Assembly: GCF_900105315.1 (NCBI RefSeq)
Contig: NZ_LT629766.1
Location: 2,666,001 to 2,730,000, forward strand
Source of the DNA: Brevibacterium siliguriense
Lineage (GTDB): Bacteria; Actinomycetota; Actinomycetes; Actinomycetales; Brevibacteriaceae
Length of the DNA stretch: 64,000 bases
Direction: 5' to 3'
Part shown: piece by piece, positions 42,064-50,965 of the stretch
How positions within the stretch are numbered: the first letter of the stretch is position 1
Layout of the letters: each line of letters begins with the position of its first letter
Translations under genes and position numbers: made by a program
Notes under the pieces: generated by a model
The model's database searches: none
The model's input: only the letters and a program-made list of their open reading frames with translations
What the model was told of the DNA's origin: nothing

Positions 42064-42450
42064 AGTGCCCGATCGCCGATTCACTATCGGCGGGGGGTGC
42101 GTGTCTGAGGCGGCGCTCGCCGACATCCATACAAGTGGGATCTGGAGCGGCAGCCGAGCGATCGTGATGGCACGGGCTCTTGGCTCGTGTCGATGTCTGA
42201 CCACGGTGTAGATATTGGCGGGGAAGACCCCGACCATCAGCGCCGCTGAGGCTATGCCTCTGAGTCTCCGAGTGGCAGGCACCGCAAGCAGCGCGGCACA
42301 GCCGACTTCGGCCATGCCGCTGGCGTAGGTCCAGAAGCGCGGATTCCCCAGCCGAGGAGGGACGATCGAGTCGAAGGGCCTTGGCCGAATGAAATGTGTG
42401 ATCCCGGCGGCTCCGAGGAGTCCGGACATGATGCCTGTCTGAACCTTCAT
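42049..42450 (-). CDS. DoxX-family membrane protein
   Basis: 133 aa, four hydrophobic segments: MSGLLGAAGITHFIRPRPFD, FWTYASGMAEVGCAALLAVP, RGIASAALMVGVFPANIYTV and a last short one (LPLQIPLVWMSASAA). The pattern THF-RP-F---VP and the central acidic residue fit the DoxX/DoxD-like family of small membrane proteins with uncertain redox-related roles. It is a single gene between the IS110 scar and tRNA-Ala(CGC). Confidence 0.8.
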   Translation of the reverse strand: MKVQTGIMSGLLGAAGITHFIRPRPFDSIVPPRLGNPRFWTYASGMAEVGCAALLAVPATRRLRGIASAALMVGVFPANIYTVVRHRHEPRARAITIARLPLQIPLVWMSASAASDTHPPPIVNRRSGTLVGI

Positions 42451-42547
42451 CGTTGGGCCGACTCTTCCGGTGACATGGATCCTTGCCGTTTGACGGAGGA
42501 CGCACGGCCAGTCAGACCGGCACCGTCCAGTGCGGCAAGGACAATTG

Positions 42548-42620
42548 TGGAGCTAAGGGGAATCGAACCCCTGACCTTCTCATTGCGAACGAGACGCTCT
42601 ACCAACTGAGCTATAGCCCC
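42548..42620 (-). tRNA. tRNA-Ala (anticodon CGC)
   Basis: A 73-base cloverleaf on the minus strand. Acceptor GGGGCTA pairs with TAGCTCC, D-arm GAGC near GTTGGTA-GAGC, anticodon stem TCTCG/TGAGA with loop TTCGCAA (anticodon CGC, reading GCG), T-arm GGGGT-TCGATTC-CCC. CCA is not encoded. It resembles tRNA-Ala(GGC) at 16727 in the anticodon and T arms. Confidence 0.95.
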
Positions 42621-42785
42621 TTGCAGGACATAAGTTTACGCCTTGACCGGAGCGCTGACCAAAACGGCCCTCGCAATGACCGATCCCTACTCCCACCGGG
42701 GGTCGAGCTCGTCCGGATTCCCTGGTCACCGTTGGTTTCCCCGAGTACAGTCGACAAAGAGTCCCCCTCTACGAAAGGACCGACA

Positions 42786-43997
42786 ATGGCAGAAGAATTC
42801 GGAACAGTCGTCATCGGCGCAGGCCTGGCAGGAGGCACAGTGGTCGAATCGCTGCGCGACGCCGGGTACACAGCGAAGATCGCGCTCGTCGGTGCCGACC
42901 CCGCGGCTCCGTACTACCGACCGGACCTGTCGAAGAAGGTGATGATCGAGGGTTCGGATCCCGCAGATTCGGCTCTCCGAGGTGAAGACTGGTACTCCGC
43001 TCACGACGTGTCGACATACTTCGGCACCTCGGTGACCGCCCTCGACGCGAATGCGCAGAAAGTCACCCTCGACGACGGTCAGGAGCTGTCCTACGGTCAG
43101 GCGATCCTCGCAACCGGAGCGGTGCCCCGCACACTCGACGTCCCCGGCGCTCAGCTGGGCAATATCCACACTCTCCGCGATGCCGGAGATGCAGTGGCCA
43201 TCCGCTCCCAGTTCGGCGACGGCAAGAAGGTCGCGATCATCGGCGGCGGTTGGATCGGCCTGGAAGTCGCGGCAGCGGCGAAGTCCAACGGCTGCGATGT
43301 CACTGTCATCCTCAACACCGACGCACCCCCGCTCTCTGCCGTCCTCGGACACGAACTCGGAGAATATTTCGAGAATCTGCACCGCAAGAACGGAGTGAAT
43401 TTCCTCAAGAACGCGAACACGACCGCGTTCACCGGTGACTCCGCTGTCGAGGCCGTCGAAACGTCTGCCGGAAGCGTCCCCGCCGATCTCGTAGTGGTCG
43501 GAATCGGTGCCGATCCCGCCATCGATCTGGCCGCCTCGGCGGAATTGACGACCGAGAACGGCGTAGTCGTCGACGATCAGATGCGGACCTCCGACGGCAA
43601 CGTGCTGGCGATCGGCGATATCGCCAATGCGCAGAACACTCTGCGCGGCGAACGTCTGCGCGTGGAGCACTGGGACAACTCTGTGCGCCAGGCCGAGGTC
43701 GCGGCCTCGACGATCAGCGGCGGAACCAAGACCTACGATTGGCAGCCCTACTTCTACACCGACCAGTTCGACCTCGGAATGGAATACGTCGGTCGCGGCG
43801 GTCCCGAGGACGACGTCATCATCCGCGGCGACAAGTCCAGCGGCGAATTCATCGTGTTCTGGCACCGTGACGGCAAGGTCACCGCGGCCATGAACGTCAA
43901 TGTCTGGGAGTACGGCGACGAGCTCCGCGCTCTCATCGGCAAGGAAGTCACTGCCGATCGCCTCGCCTACGAACAGGTGCCTGTCGGCGAACTCTGA
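42786..43997 (+). CDS. FAD-dependent ferredoxin/rubredoxin reductase
   Basis: 403 aa from an ATG after AAAGGACCGACA. FAD motif TVVIGAGLAGGTVVESLRDA at residue ~7, NAD(P) motif KVAIIGGGWIGLEVAAAAKS at ~155, the second FAD motif NVLAIGDIAN at ~280, and a C-terminal reductase domain (VEHWDNSVRQAEVAASTISG; YFYTDQFDLGMEYVGRGG). This is the ferredoxin-reductase architecture that feeds electrons to cytochromes P450 or Rieske oxygenases. No ferredoxin or oxygenase gene lies beside it; a strong terminator follows. Confidence 0.92.
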   Translation: MAEEFGTVVIGAGLAGGTVVESLRDAGYTAKIALVGADPAAPYYRPDLSKKVMIEGSDPADSALRGEDWYSAHDVSTYFGTSVTALDANAQKVTLDDGQELSYGQAILATGAVPRTLDVPGAQLGNIHTLRDAGDAVAIRSQFGDGKKVAIIGGGWIGLEVAAAAKSNGCDVTVILNTDAPPLSAVLGHELGEYFENLHRKNGVNFLKNANTTAFTGDSAVEAVETSAGSVPADLVVVGIGADPAIDLAASAELTTENGVVVDDQMRTSDGNVLAIGDIANAQNTLRGERLRVEHWDNSVRQAEVAASTISGGTKTYDWQPYFYTDQFDLGMEYVGRGGPEDDVIIRGDKSSGEFIVFWHRDGKVTAAMNVNVWEYGDELRALIGKEVTADRLAYEQVPVGEL

Positions 43998-44062
43998 AAC
44001 GGACTGGTTCCGAGTCCGACGGCCGCTGAGTCGGACCGCTCAGCCCTAGAACCGTGACTCCT

Positions 44063-44100
44063 CCGCGGGGTCGGTGATCCGAACGTCACCGGCCCCGCGG
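44063..44100 (+). terminator. Terminator after the ferredoxin reductase gene
   Basis: CCGCGGGGTCGGTGA pairs with TCACCGGCCCCGCGG (one G-U-type mismatch) around an eight-base loop, then TTTCTGT. A second, weaker stem (GTCCGAC...GTCGGAC) lies at 44014-44036. Confidence 0.85.
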
Positions 44101-44131
44101 TTTCTGTCCCGGCTCTGGCATCCTGGTAGAC

Positions 44132-44854
44132 ATGGATTCGCTCTTCGCCGATGAGGCCTTCGACCGCCGACCGAGAATCGTCGCCCCCGGTGCAGTCTGG
44201 GTGCCAGGCTTCCTTTCGGCCGAGGCGCAGCAGTGGATCATCGCCCGCTATGCGCAGTGGCAGTCCGGTCCGGTTCCACCGCATGCCACGACGATCGCGG
44301 GCCATCCGATGAGTGTGACGACGATCGGTCTGGGCTGGCATTGGCAGCCCGGTCGCTATGATCGTCGCGCCGTCGACGTCAACGACAAATTGGTGCTGCC
44401 CTTCCCCGACTGGATGACCCGCCTGGGCCGCCAGGTGCTGGAGTCCGCGGTCAAGTTCGTCGAGGACAGCGCAGATTTCGCCCCGGGAACCGCCTCGGCG
44501 TGGGGATTCGACCCTGCCGGCTACCACCCGGACGTGGCGCTCGTGAACTACTACGACGAACACGCGAAGATGGGCATGCACCAGGACAAGGACGAATTCG
44601 ATCCTGCCCCGGTCGTGTCCCTGTCATTGGGCGATACGTGCCTCTTCCGGTTCGGGAACACCGAGACCCGCAATCGGCCCTTCGACGATCTGCGGCTGGC
44701 CTCGGGCGATGCCTTCGTCTTCGGCGGTCCTGCGCGCTTCGCCTATCACGGGGTGAAGTCGATCCAACCGGGAACCGCACCGGATGCCGGACGCCTGGAC
44801 CTCCTCGGCGGTGGCAGGATCAACATCACGATGCGCACAACCGGACGGGACTGA
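44132..44854 (+). CDS. alkB: AlkB-family alpha-ketoglutarate-dependent dioxygenase
   Basis: 240 aa. The iron and cofactor ligands of AlkB are visible: LVNYYDEHAKMGMHQDKDEF (HxD), FGGPARFAYHGVKSI (second His) and GRINITMRTTGRD, with the RxxxxxR segment binding 2-oxoglutarate. The N-terminal nucleotide-recognition lid lies in residues ~20-110. It oxidatively removes methyl groups from 1-methyladenine and 3-methylcytosine. It is monocistronic, with the terminator of the previous gene 30 bases upstream, and is a third alkylation-repair gene besides ogt and ada-alkA. Confidence 0.93.
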   Translation: MDSLFADEAFDRRPRIVAPGAVWVPGFLSAEAQQWIIARYAQWQSGPVPPHATTIAGHPMSVTTIGLGWHWQPGRYDRRAVDVNDKLVLPFPDWMTRLGRQVLESAVKFVEDSADFAPGTASAWGFDPAGYHPDVALVNYYDEHAKMGMHQDKDEFDPAPVVSLSLGDTCLFRFGNTETRNRPFDDLRLASGDAFVFGGPARFAYHGVKSIQPGTAPDAGRLDLLGGGRINITMRTTGRD

Positions 44855-44941
44855 ACGACGTGACCACGAGACTGAGCGTCCCACCGCGGCGACAGTGACG
44901 GACCGGCGCGCCTGAAACCGACGTCCTCAGGGAACGTCGAC

Positions 44942-45331
44942 TCAGGTGTCCTGTGCGTCGGGGTCGACGTCGACGACGCCCTCCGGCGGCGCTGCCAGCC
45001 GATTCGGTGACGTCTTCCGGAACACCGGCTGACCGGACAGCACCGCCGACCGGGCAAGGGTGTTGCTGGCGACTGAGGACACGATGATCAGACACAGCAC
45101 GGCGATAACGGCCATGATCAATGAGACCCAGGAGAATCCGGACGAATAGAGATCGAAGATGAAAGCGGCGATGACGATGAACGGCATGCCCAGCCCTGTG
45201 GCCGGAGAGAACACGTTGATCCGGGACAGGGCGTCGCGGACCCGGAACATCGCCAATGCTGAGCCGAGCAGCAGCAGGGATCCCGTGATTCCGAAGATCC
45301 CAACGAGGGTCGTGGCCAGTGCTTCACTCAT
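44942..45331 (-). CDS. mnhG: Mrp-type Na+/H+ antiporter subunit G
   Basis: 129 aa, three helices: TTLVGIFGITGSLLLLGSAL, TGLGMPFIVIAAFIFDLYSS and SLIMAVIAVLCLIIVSSVAS, with the MnhG segment RVRDALSRINVFSPATGLG. The cytoplasmic C-terminal tail is acidic and Pro-rich, longer than in Bacillus MrpG. It is the last gene of the mnhAB-C-D-E-F-G operon, sharing its first base with the last base of the mnhF stop. The complex exchanges Na+ for protons at the membrane. Confidence 0.93.
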   Translation of the reverse strand: MSEALATTLVGIFGITGSLLLLGSALAMFRVRDALSRINVFSPATGLGMPFIVIAAFIFDLYSSGFSWVSLIMAVIAVLCLIIVSSVASNTLARSAVLSGQPVFRKTSPNRLAAPPEGVVDVDPDAQDT

Positions 45332-45591
45332 CAGCGGTGCCCCCTCGTGAGGATGCGGGACAGAGCGATCGTGGCGAGGATCCCCACCATGGAAGACAGG
45401 AAGATCACGTCGAGGACGATCGACGAGGACACTGCGATGCCGAGCATCGTGACGATCGCGATGGCCGAGAAGTAGATGAGGTCCGAGACCACCGCGCGTG
45501 AGCCCTGATCGCGTGCGGTGAGCACGCGGATGAGTCCGATGATGATGGCGGCGGCGAGGATGACCGCGCAGATGCCGGCGATGACGATCAT
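45331..45591 (-). CDS. mnhF: Mrp-type Na+/H+ antiporter subunit F
   Basis: 86 aa, three helices with the conserved MnhF core LIRVLTARDQGSRAVVSDLI, then YFSAIAIVTMLGIAVSSSIV and DVIFLSSMVGILATIALSRI. The ATG overlaps the mnhE stop. The acidic residue after the first helix belongs to the proton pathway of the complex in related systems. Confidence 0.93.
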   Translation of the reverse strand: MIVIAGICAVILAAAIIIGLIRVLTARDQGSRAVVSDLIYFSAIAIVTMLGIAVSSSIVLDVIFLSSMVGILATIALSRILTRGHR

Positions 45592-45962
45592 GAGAGTCCT
45601 CCCTGCGGATCGGCGTGTGGTCCCGGTGCCCGTCCGCGGGTCATGGCCAGCAGACGCGACTCCATATCGATGAGCCCGTCGAGGGCGGATTCCTCCGACT
45701 CCTCGAACAGGGCGTGGACGAAGATCACAGGTGGGGTCGTCGATGTTCCGGCGGCGATCGCTGTGACCAGGGTGCCGGGTGTGATGGTGATCGATGACGC
45801 GAAGAGCGTGACTTCGAGGTCGGTGGCGCAGCGCATCGGCAGTTCGACGATCATCGGCTGCGCGTAGTCGGTGCGGAAGAGACGGGAGACGACGGTCGCT
45901 GACCCCGTGATGACCGCCCAGACGATGAATCCGACGTAGGAGATTCCGTGGATGAGGCGCAT
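45588..45962 (-). CDS. mnhE: Mrp-type Na+/H+ antiporter subunit E
   Basis: 124 aa. The ATG overlaps the mnhD stop (TGATG); a GTG one codon earlier is possible. It has an N-terminal hydrophobic helix (ISYVGFIVWAVITGSATVVS), then the MnhE domain, with IVELPMRCATDLEVTLFASS, ITITPGTLVTAIA and FVHALFEESEESALDGLIDM. It is shorter than Bacillus MrpE, as is usual in actinobacteria, with only one or two membrane passes kept. Confidence 0.9.
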   Translation of the reverse strand: MRLIHGISYVGFIVWAVITGSATVVSRLFRTDYAQPMIVELPMRCATDLEVTLFASSITITPGTLVTAIAAGTSTTPPVIFVHALFEESEESALDGLIDMESRLLAMTRGRAPGPHADPQGGLS

Positions 45963-47479
45963 CACGGTGCCATCACCGCCTCGATGTAGTCGCTGTGGTC
46001 GAGCAGACCCTCGGCGGCCCGGTGCGTGAGGTCGAGCAGAGGCTCCGGGAAGCAGAAGAGTGCCACGGAGAGTCCGATCATGACCGTGGCGGGCACCAGC
46101 AGACGCGCAGGGATGCGCACGGTGCGCAGGATCGGTTCTGCCGGAGCACGCCCGGTCTCCGCCGAGTCCGGGCGGTAGGTCTGCATCGGCGGTCCCCAGA
46201 AGGTGTTGCGCCAGGTGCGCTGAAGCGCCAGAAGGCTGATCAGCGCGCCCGCCACGATGGCTGCGACAAGGACCCATCCGAAGCCGCCGCTGGCCCCCGT
46301 CGAGGCCCTGATGAGGCCGACCTTGCCCCACAGTCCCGAAGTCGGCGGAAGACCGACCAGGGAGAAGAGTCCGAGGACCATGAGGATGGTCGCCCACCGC
46401 TCGCGTGAGGCGAGCCCGGAGATCTTGCGGAACGAACCGGAGCCGTAGGTCTGTTCGACCGCTCCCATGATGAGCAGCAGACCGGACATCGTGATCATAT
46501 GGTGCATCATGTAGAACGCACCGGCGCCGAGGGCCGCCGAGGTCAGCAGGGTGACGCCGAGGAGGATGTGACCAACGCCGGCTGTCATCTGGAATCCGAG
46601 CACGTTGCGCACTCGCACCTGCCCGAATCCGGAGATCGCACCGATGAGGATGCTCGCCACCGCAACGATGAGGATGACGGTTGACCACGCGGCAGGTTCA
46701 CCGTAGACGGTGGTGTAGATGCGGTAGATGGCGTAGAGCCCGACCTTCGAGTGCAGCCCGGAGAACAGAGACATCATGCCCGCCGAGGTGTTCGGATAGC
46801 TGCGGACGAGCCACCCGTGGAAGGGCGCGCCGCCGGCCTTGATGAACAGCGACAGCAGCACCACGCCCAGAGCGATCGCGGCTTGGCCTGTCGGGCGTCC
46901 CTGATCTGCCAGCACGGCGAGATTGACCGTGCCGGTGGCGCCGTAGACGAATCCGACCCCGATGAGCAGCATCGTCGAAGTCAGCAGGTTGACCATCACA
47001 TAGAGTCGTCCGATGCCGAGCCTGCGCCAGGTGCCGGTGACGGCGATGAGCGCATAGGCGGGCAGCATCATCACTTCGACGAAGACGAAGAAGTTGAACA
47101 GATCACCGGTCAGGAGCGCACCGTAGACACCGGTGAGCATCATCAGGATGAGTGCCGGGACGAACCGGTACTGGTCCTCTCCTGTGGAGACGAGGAACAG
47201 ACTGCTGACGAACGCCACGAGCGAAGTGAGCACGAGCATAAGTGCGGTGAACGTGTCGGAGACGAACACGATCGCCAGGCCGGGAACGTAGTCGCCGACC
47301 GAGTGGGCGATCACCGGGGTCGAGGCGTGAACCGCGAGGAGCGCGATGCCGCTGCCGCCGACCAGCACCGGAACCGCAAGCAGGAGCAGACGGTCGAAGG
47401 TGCGTGAGGTGATGAGCACGCTCAATGCGGAGGCCAGGAGCGGGATGCCGATGAGAAGGAGGAGCAGTGCGGAGTTCAT
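45962..47479 (-). CDS. mnhD: Mrp-type Na+/H+ antiporter subunit D
   Basis: 505 aa with about 14 helices, homologous to the proton-pumping NuoM/NuoN subunits of complex I. Conserved elements are the TM5 Glu (FFVFVEVMMLPAYALIAVTG), the Lys in LLSLFIKAGGAPFHGWLVRS, HSKVGLYAIYRIYTTVYGEP and LIMGAVEQTYGSGSFRKISG. It translocates protons in the antiporter. It overlaps mnhC by four bases and mnhE by one. Confidence 0.94.
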   Translation of the reverse strand: MNSALLLLLIGIPLLASALSVLITSRTFDRLLLLAVPVLVGGSGIALLAVHASTPVIAHSVGDYVPGLAIVFVSDTFTALMLVLTSLVAFVSSLFLVSTGEDQYRFVPALILMMLTGVYGALLTGDLFNFFVFVEVMMLPAYALIAVTGTWRRLGIGRLYVMVNLLTSTMLLIGVGFVYGATGTVNLAVLADQGRPTGQAAIALGVVLLSLFIKAGGAPFHGWLVRSYPNTSAGMMSLFSGLHSKVGLYAIYRIYTTVYGEPAAWSTVILIVAVASILIGAISGFGQVRVRNVLGFQMTAGVGHILLGVTLLTSAALGAGAFYMMHHMITMSGLLLIMGAVEQTYGSGSFRKISGLASRERWATILMVLGLFSLVGLPPTSGLWGKVGLIRASTGASGGFGWVLVAAIVAGALISLLALQRTWRNTFWGPPMQTYRPDSAETGRAPAEPILRTVRIPARLLVPATVMIGLSVALFCFPEPLLDLTHRAAEGLLDHSDYIEAVMAP

Positions 47480-47808
47480 GAGTCGCGCTCCTCCCCCGTC
47501 TCGGGATTGCGTTTCTGGTCGTCATCATGGCCGAGCACGGCCAGAGCGAGCATGAAGATCGTCACCGCCAAGGTGATGACGATGGCGGTGAGGACGAAGG
47601 CCTGAGGCAGCGGGTCGGCCGCCTCGGAGAGGTCTCCGCGTCCGGCCAGTGGTTCGCCTCTCCACGCGCCGACTCCTGCCGACAGCAGGATGAAGTTCGC
47701 AGCGTGGGAGATGAGGGTGAGCCCGAAGACTCCGCGGACCATGGAGCGCTGCATCATGAGGTAGACGCCGCCGGCGGTGAGGACACCGATCGTCAGTGCC
47801 AGGATCAT
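47476..47808 (-). CDS. mnhC: Mrp-type Na+/H+ antiporter subunit C
   Basis: 110 aa, three helices, homologous to NuoK: ALTIGVLTAGGVYLMMQRSM, VFGLTLISHAANFILLSAGV and QAFVLTAIVITLAVTIFMLA, preceded by the conserved DPLP. The C-terminal tail is short and charged. Overlaps with mnhAB and mnhD (ATGA at both ends) show tight translational coupling. Confidence 0.94.
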   Translation of the reverse strand: MILALTIGVLTAGGVYLMMQRSMVRGVFGLTLISHAANFILLSAGVGAWRGEPLAGRGDLSEAADPLPQAFVLTAIVITLAVTIFMLALAVLGHDDDQKRNPETGEERDS

Positions 47809-50800
47809 GCTTCCTCCTCGTCTCCGTCGGCCGGAGGGTCCCCACGGAGGATATGCGTCGAGTTCGCGCGCACCTTCGCTTCCGCGGATGCTTCGGTTCC
47901 GCGGCGACGGCTGCGTTCGGGACGCTCACCGCGGATGGCTTCCATCGGCCCTGTCAGCTCACCGTATAGCAGTTCATCGGCCCGTTCTCGGGTGCGTTCG
48001 ACGTCGCGCCGGATGATTCCGTTGGTGAGCACATCGTCGCCGGCCGGCGTGGCTGCGGAGTCCGAGACGCCGAGGATGTTGAACGAGAGCAGCATGAGGC
48101 CGAGGACCGCCAAGTAGACGCCGACATCGAAGAGCATCGATGTCGTCCAGTGCTGACCGGCGAACTCGGTGTGCAGCGGCTGGAGGAACGAACCGGCGAA
48201 CAGGAGCCCGATGATTCCCGTGACCACTGCCGTGGCGACTCCGGAGCCGATGAGGTGCAGGGGCGCCCGCGGCGGGCCGATCGCCCGATCCTTCGGCGTG
48301 GACAGGTAAGCCAGGCCGATGACGGCTGAACCGACGAGGGCGGCGATGAATCCGCCTCCCGGCGAGTTGTGACCGCGCCAGAAGATCAGCAGTGAGCTCA
48401 CTGCCAGCAGCGGGCCGAGGACCTTCAGAGTCAGCTGCAGCGGGATGACATTCGGCCACGCCTCGTGGACGGCACGGTACGCGGTGGTGCCCTTGGGCCG
48501 GATCGACACCCATGGGGGCCTGGGTGGCTCCGGGATGTTCTCGGCCGGCGGGTCGATGAACGTGTCCTTGACCGTCGACATCACCGCGACGATCGCGATT
48601 CCGGCCATGCCGAGAACGGTCAGCTCACCGAGTGTGTCGAGGGCACGGAATTCGACGAGGATCGTGTTGACGATGTTCTTACCGCCGCTGATGTCCGGAG
48701 CATTGTCGAGGTAGTACTGGCCGAGGGCGGATCGTTCCCGACGGCCGTTGAGCGCCAGAGTCAGTCCCGCGACGCTCGCGCCGACGATGATCGCCAGGGT
48801 CAGCCGCGGAGTCTGCTTGCGCTTCGGGTACCTCCAGAACGACCGGGGCAGCTTCTGGAGTACGAGCATGATGACGATGATGGTCATCGCTTCGACGAGC
48901 AGCTGGGTCAGGGTGACGTCGGGGGCGCCGAGAGCCAGGATCTGCACGGTGGCGAGGATTCCGATGGCAGACAGCGCCACCACCGTGGTCAGTCGCGAAT
49001 GCGAGGTGCACAGGACGAGCACCGCCACGGTGATGAGGATGAGCAGGATGACGTCCACGGGACGGCTCAGGTTGTTCTGCAGCGGGGGCAGATCGGCGAA
49101 GACGATCGGAATCGCACCGATGGCGAGGACGCTCAGCCCGCCCAGAGACAGTGCGAGGTAAGGCCCGGAGTTCGTCGGGCGGACGAAGGCGGAGAGGCCG
49201 TGGCCCAATCTCTTCAGCCCCGCCGTCAGCGCGTCGATGACATCGGCTCCGTCGAACGGCAGTGTGGCCTTGTGGAAGAAGACGAAGACGCGTGAGCGGC
49301 GGAAGATGATGAGGACGCCGATGGCGATGATGAGCGCCGAGGCGGCCAGTTCGATGTTGACTCCGTGCCACAGGGCCAGGTGGACCGGCTCCGAGGAGCT
49401 CGGCACCGCTGCCCGCACCACGTGGTCGAGCGGAGTGTCGAAGAGGAAGAGGACGAAGCTCAGCGGAATCGAGGCGAGGATCGGCAAGGCCGCTGCGATG
49501 AGCATGATGGGCGAACCCCGGTGGATGCGACGCGGTTCGGGTTCGCGACCGTCGATGAAGCTGCCCCACACGGTCTTCGCACAGTAGGCGAAGGTGAGCA
49601 CCGACGCGCCGACTGCGACGAGCAGAGTCGCCCAACCGACCCAAGGCCCGCCCGGGGTCTCCCCGAGCGCAGTGAACAGAGCTTCCTTGGACACGAACCC
49701 CAACAGCGGCGGGATCCCGGCCATGGACGCACAGCCGATGATCATCACCGTGAACGCCGCAGGGGCGTTGCGCATGAGTTTCGGGATCCGTGCCAGGTCG
49801 CGGGTGCCGGCGAGGTGGTCGACGACTCCGACCATCATGAACAGACCGGACTTGAACAGTGCATGCGCCATGACGTGGAGGGTGGCGGCGGCGATCGCGG
49901 CTTCTGTGCCCACGCCGATGACGGCGGTGATGAGACCCAGCTGGGACACCGTCGAATAGGCCATGAGCTTCTTCACGTCATGCTGGTTGAGTGCGAACCA
50001 GCCGCCCAGGCAGGCGGTGAGGAGGCCCGCCGTCACGAGCAGGACGTTCCATGCGGGTGTGGCGTGGAACGTCGGAGAGAACCGGAGCATGAGGAAGATG
50101 CCGGCTTTGACGACCGCGGCAGCATGCAGATAGGCCGAGACCGGCGTGGCGGCTGCCATCGCATCGGGCAGCCACGGGTGGAAGGGGAACTGAGCGGACT
50201 TCGTCATGGCTGCGACGCCGACGAGCAGAGCCACGAGCGTCGTGACCTCCGGCTGGCCCGCCCACACCGGGGAGCTGATGGCTTCGGCGAGGTTCGTCGT
50301 CCCGGTCACGGCGATGATCACTCCGGTGGCCACCAGGAGGCTGAGGCCGCCGATGAAGGTGAAGAACATCGTCCGCAGGGCCGGTGCCTGTCCGGGAGAT
50401 CCCGACCGGGCGATGAGGAAGAACGACGCCAGGGACGTCAGTTCCCAACACACGAACAGCACGAGAACATCGTTGGTGAGCACGAGCGCGACCATGGAGA
50501 AGGTGAAGATCACCATCAGCCAGTAGAAGCTCGTGTTGCGTCCGGGGCTGAGGTAGCGGGTCGAATAGATGAACACGATCGCCCCGATGATCAGGGCGAT
50601 ATAGGTGAATACGACGCCGATGCCGTCGGCTCGCAGAGCCAGTTCCACACCGAGGCTCGGAATCCACGGATAGGACACTTCCGGGTTCTTCCCGGCCATC
50701 ACCTCAGCGGCGATGGGGGTGTACAGCGCCGCCACGCCCAGATAGGCGACGGCGAGCGGCCAGCCGCTCTCCCGGCCGGCGAATCGGGTGATGAATGGAG

Positions 50801-50843
50801 TGAGAACGACGAGTGCAGCCAGGGCGATCAGAGTTAGGATCAT
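47805..50843 (-). CDS. mnhA: Mrp-type Na+/H+ antiporter subunit A/B fusion
   Basis: 1012 aa, first gene of the seven-function operon. Residues ~1-500 are the NuoL/M-like proton channel (LTSLASFFLIARSGSPGQAP, TKSAQFPFHPWLPDAMAAAT, MAYSTVSQLGLITAVIGVGT, LFKSGLFMMVGVVDHLAGTR). Residues ~560-780 form the MnhA C-terminal part (GAPDVTLTQLLVEAMTIIVI; LDTLGELTVLGMAGIAIVAV). Residues ~800-960 are MnhB (LLIFWRGHNSPGGGFIAALV; FDVGVYLAVLGLMLLSFNIL). A charged cytoplasmic tail follows. Subunits A and B are thus one chain. Role: sodium and alkali tolerance and pH homeostasis. Confidence 0.94.
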   Translation of the reverse strand: MILTLIALAALVVLTPFITRFAGRESGWPLAVAYLGVAALYTPIAAEVMAGKNPEVSYPWIPSLGVELALRADGIGVVFTYIALIIGAIVFIYSTRYLSPGRNTSFYWLMVIFTFSMVALVLTNDVLVLFVCWELTSLASFFLIARSGSPGQAPALRTMFFTFIGGLSLLVATGVIIAVTGTTNLAEAISSPVWAGQPEVTTLVALLVGVAAMTKSAQFPFHPWLPDAMAAATPVSAYLHAAAVVKAGIFLMLRFSPTFHATPAWNVLLVTAGLLTACLGGWFALNQHDVKKLMAYSTVSQLGLITAVIGVGTEAAIAAATLHVMAHALFKSGLFMMVGVVDHLAGTRDLARIPKLMRNAPAAFTVMIIGCASMAGIPPLLGFVSKEALFTALGETPGGPWVGWATLLVAVGASVLTFAYCAKTVWGSFIDGREPEPRRIHRGSPIMLIAAALPILASIPLSFVLFLFDTPLDHVVRAAVPSSSEPVHLALWHGVNIELAASALIIAIGVLIIFRRSRVFVFFHKATLPFDGADVIDALTAGLKRLGHGLSAFVRPTNSGPYLALSLGGLSVLAIGAIPIVFADLPPLQNNLSRPVDVILLILITVAVLVLCTSHSRLTTVVALSAIGILATVQILALGAPDVTLTQLLVEAMTIIVIMLVLQKLPRSFWRYPKRKQTPRLTLAIIVGASVAGLTLALNGRRERSALGQYYLDNAPDISGGKNIVNTILVEFRALDTLGELTVLGMAGIAIVAVMSTVKDTFIDPPAENIPEPPRPPWVSIRPKGTTAYRAVHEAWPNVIPLQLTLKVLGPLLAVSSLLIFWRGHNSPGGGFIAALVGSAVIGLAYLSTPKDRAIGPPRAPLHLIGSGVATAVVTGIIGLLFAGSFLQPLHTEFAGQHWTTSMLFDVGVYLAVLGLMLLSFNILGVSDSAATPAGDDVLTNGIIRRDVERTRERADELLYGELTGPMEAIRGERPERSRRRGTEASAEAKVRANSTHILRGDPPADGDEEEA

Positions 50844-50965
50844 GAGCGGGCCTCAATGGCCTCGGGCACAGGTGATGTTTCCTTCACTCACTGATCCTTC
50901 ATCGCAGAATGCGCGCACAGACAGACACAGACTTTCGAAGATTCAGACTATCGACTCGGAGTTCC

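Noticed and set aside
42548..42620. tRNA-Ala(CGC) as the missing second attachment site
   Set aside because: It is a complete, independent tRNA gene with a different acceptor stem; the shared T-arm bases reflect tRNA homology.
49365..50837. 490-codon open frame opposite mnhA
   Set aside because: Its His/Arg/Glu-rich low-complexity product is typical of antisense of membrane-protein codons; mnhA on the minus strand is clear.
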